A stretch of DNA of 64,000 nt from Palaemon carinicauda (Eukaryota > Arthropoda > Malacostraca > Decapoda > Palaemonidae), in contig NC_090739.1 of the NCBI RefSeq assembly GCF_036898095.1, positions 103,337,258-103,401,257 on the forward strand, in the 5' to 3' direction. Positions within the stretch are counted from its first letter, which is position 1, and the number at the start of each line of letters is the position of its first letter. Position numbers and translations under genes: made by a program. Shown one piece after another: positions 62,410-64,000 of the stretch. The notes under the pieces are model-generated. The model did not search any database. It saw only the letters and a list, made by a program, of their open reading frames with translations, and was not told where the DNA came from.

Positions 62410-64000
62410 AAATTTTGCACATTTTTACGTGTTTTTCATATTCAAATAGGCCATATATATTTTTGATATATTAATGTCTGGATTCTCTTAACGACCTCGG
62501 GATCAGAGCCCCAGGCGAAATCACACAAAGACAAGAGCTTGGCTCCGGCCGGGAATCGAACCCTGGTTGGCAAGCTTATATAGACAGTGACTAACCCACT
62601 TGGCCACGAAGAAACATAAAAGTCAATGACAATTCTACTGTACTTATACCTGTCGAATTCAGGTATTTTGTACTTAGAATTGAAATCAACCCATCTTCAC
62701 CATCGTAGCTAATTGGTAGTTTGTTACTTGGCATTCAAGTAATGATAAATTTTGCAAATTTTTACGTGTTTTTCATATTCAAATAAGCCATATATATTTT
62801 TGATATATTAATGTCTGGATTCTCTTAACGACCTCGGGATCAGAGCCCCAGGCGAAATCACACAAAGACAAGAGCTTGGCTCCGGCCGGGAATCGAACCC
62901 TGGTCGGCAAGCTTATATAGACAGTGACTAACCCACTTGGCCACGAAGAAACATAAAAGTCAATGACAATTCTACTGTACTTATACCTGTCGAATTCAGG
63001 TATTTTGTACTTAGAATTGAAATCAACCCATCTTCACCATCGTAGCTAATTGGTAGTTTGTTACTTGGCATTCAATTAATGATAAATTTTGCACATTTTT
63101 ACGTGTTTTTCATATTCAAATAAGCCATATATATTTTTGATATATTAATGTCTGGATTCTCTTAACGACCTCGGGATCAGAGCCCCAGGCGAAATCACAC
63201 AAAGACAAGAGCTTGGCTCCGGCCGGGAATCGAACCCTGGTCGGCAAGCTTATATAGACAGTGACTAACCCACTTGGCCACGAAGAAACATAAAAGTCAA
63301 TGACAATTCTACTATACTTATACCTGTCGAATTCAGGTATTTTGTACATAGAATTGAAATCAACCCATCTTCACCATCGTAGCTAATTGGTAGTTTGTTA
63401 CTTGGCATTCAATTACTGATAAATTTTGCACATTTTTACGTGTTTTTCATATTCAAATAAGCCATATATATTTTTGATATATTAATGTCTGGATTCTCTT
63501 AACGACCTCGGGATCAGAGCCCCAGGCGAAATCACACAAAGACAAGAGCTTGGCTCCGGCCGGGAATCGAACACTGGTCGGCAAGCTTATATAGACAGTG
63601 ACTAACCCACTTGGCCACGAAGAAACATAAAAGTCAATGACAATTCTACTGTACTTATACCTGTCGAATTCAGGTATTTTGTACTTAGAATTGAAATCAA
63701 CCCATCTTCACCATCGTAGCTAATTGGTAGTTTGTTACTTGGCATTCAATTAATGATAAATTTTGCACATTTTTACGTGTTTTTCATATTCAAATAAGCC
63801 ATATATATTTTTTGATATATTAATGTCTGGATTCTTTTAACGACCTCGGGATCAGAGCCCCAGGCGAAATCACACAAAGACAAGAGCTTAGCTTCGGCCG
63901 AGAATCGAACCCTGGTCGGCAAGCTTATATAGACAGTGACTAACCCACTTGGCCACGATGAAAGATAAAAGTCAATGACAATTCTACTGTACTTAAACCT
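62407..64000 (-). repeat. 337-bp tandem satellite with tRNA-like block, 4.7 copies
   Basis: Units begin GATAAATTTTGCA at 62,407, 62,744, 63,081, 63,418 and 63,755 (period 337 each time); the last runs off the window. Units differ by only a few substitutions, so the array is young or homogenised. Each unit contains a tRNA-like segment on the minus strand, followed by a unique AT-rich tail. The array starts at an (AT)n tract. It may be a tRNA-derived SINE captured into a tandem array. Confidence 0.95.
62541..62612 (-). other. tRNA-derived block in satellite unit 1
   Basis: On the minus strand TGGCCAAGTGGG matches the pol III A-box consensus TRGCNNAGYNGG. GGTTCGATTCC matches the B box, about 35 nt downstream. 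The T-arm pairs partly (CAGGG with CCCGG), but the ends do not form an acceptor stem, so this is not a functional tRNA. Equivalent blocks lie about 337 bp apart (near 62,878, 63,215, 63,552 and 63,889). Unit 4 has a changed B-box flank (GTGTTCGATTCC). Confidence 0.65.

Noticed and set aside
62541..62612. Functional tRNA gene in the satellite unit
   Set aside because: A and B boxes are good, but the ends do not pair into an acceptor stem and the T-stem has a mismatch; treated as tRNA-derived.
63116..63349. 77-codon minus-strand ORF
   Set aside because: It is a translation of the tRNA-like satellite unit; sister units are interrupted or shorter.

Overview
This 64-kb window looks like AT-rich nuclear DNA of a decapod crustacean, most likely a shrimp. 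The reasons are very long (AT)n and (CT/GA)n microsatellites, DIRS-like tyrosine-recombinase retrotransposons, RTE- and I-type LINEs, a Tigger DNA transposon, and short dispersed repeats resembling ones I recall from decapods. The species assignment is inference. I see no convincing host protein-coding gene. Nearly every supportable coding region belongs to a transposable element, and most are broken by stops or frameshifts.

Region by region. 1-1,010 is the 3' end of a LINE with a (TAA)n tail, followed by an old DIRS-like fossil (about 1,018-3,130, + strand). 3.1-11.2 kb is AT-rich DNA with a 245-bp (AT)n/(GT)n tract. 11.2-13.2 kb is a 5'-truncated RTE-type LINE (- strand). 13.6-17.8 kb holds a 46-bp tandem repeat, a (CT)n tract and a 3.5-kb minisatellite with a five-monomer (5 x 29 = 145 bp) higher-order period. 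17.8-25.9 kb is mostly unannotated, with SINE-like scraps. 25.9-28.1 kb is a degenerate endonuclease/reverse-transcriptase LINE (+ strand). 29.49-33.59 kb is an almost complete LINE with a 9-bp target duplication whose 5' 1.6 kb is inverted, as twin priming would produce.

34.3-59.8 kb is a nest of retrotransposons, all coding on the - strand. DIRS element A (34,293-47,060) is interrupted by DIRS element B (36,020-43,744) and by a Tigger transposon (44,246-46,816). B carries a 184-bp TTAA-flanked MITE in its reverse transcriptase. About 80 bp further on is DIRS element C (47,143-59,844), interrupted in its last recombinase codons by a 6.2-kb I-type LINE with a 13-bp target duplication. DIRS elements encode Gag, a reverse transcriptase/RNase H and a tyrosine recombinase, and carry inverted terminal repeats plus an internal complementary region that allows a circular intermediate. 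These parts can be read in B and partly in A and C.

59.8-62.3 kb is AT-rich DNA with microsatellites. From 62,407 to the window end is a 337-bp tandem satellite (4.7 copies), each unit carrying a tRNA-like block with perfect pol III A and B boxes in the first units (- strand).

The most interesting signals are two candidate HDV-like self-cleaving ribozymes, one at the 5' end of each near-complete LINE (31,994-32,180 + strand; 53,971-53,832 - strand). The others are the twin-priming inversion, the exact DIRS junction in B's internal complementary region, the Russian-doll insertion order, the higher-order minisatellite and the tRNA-bearing satellite.
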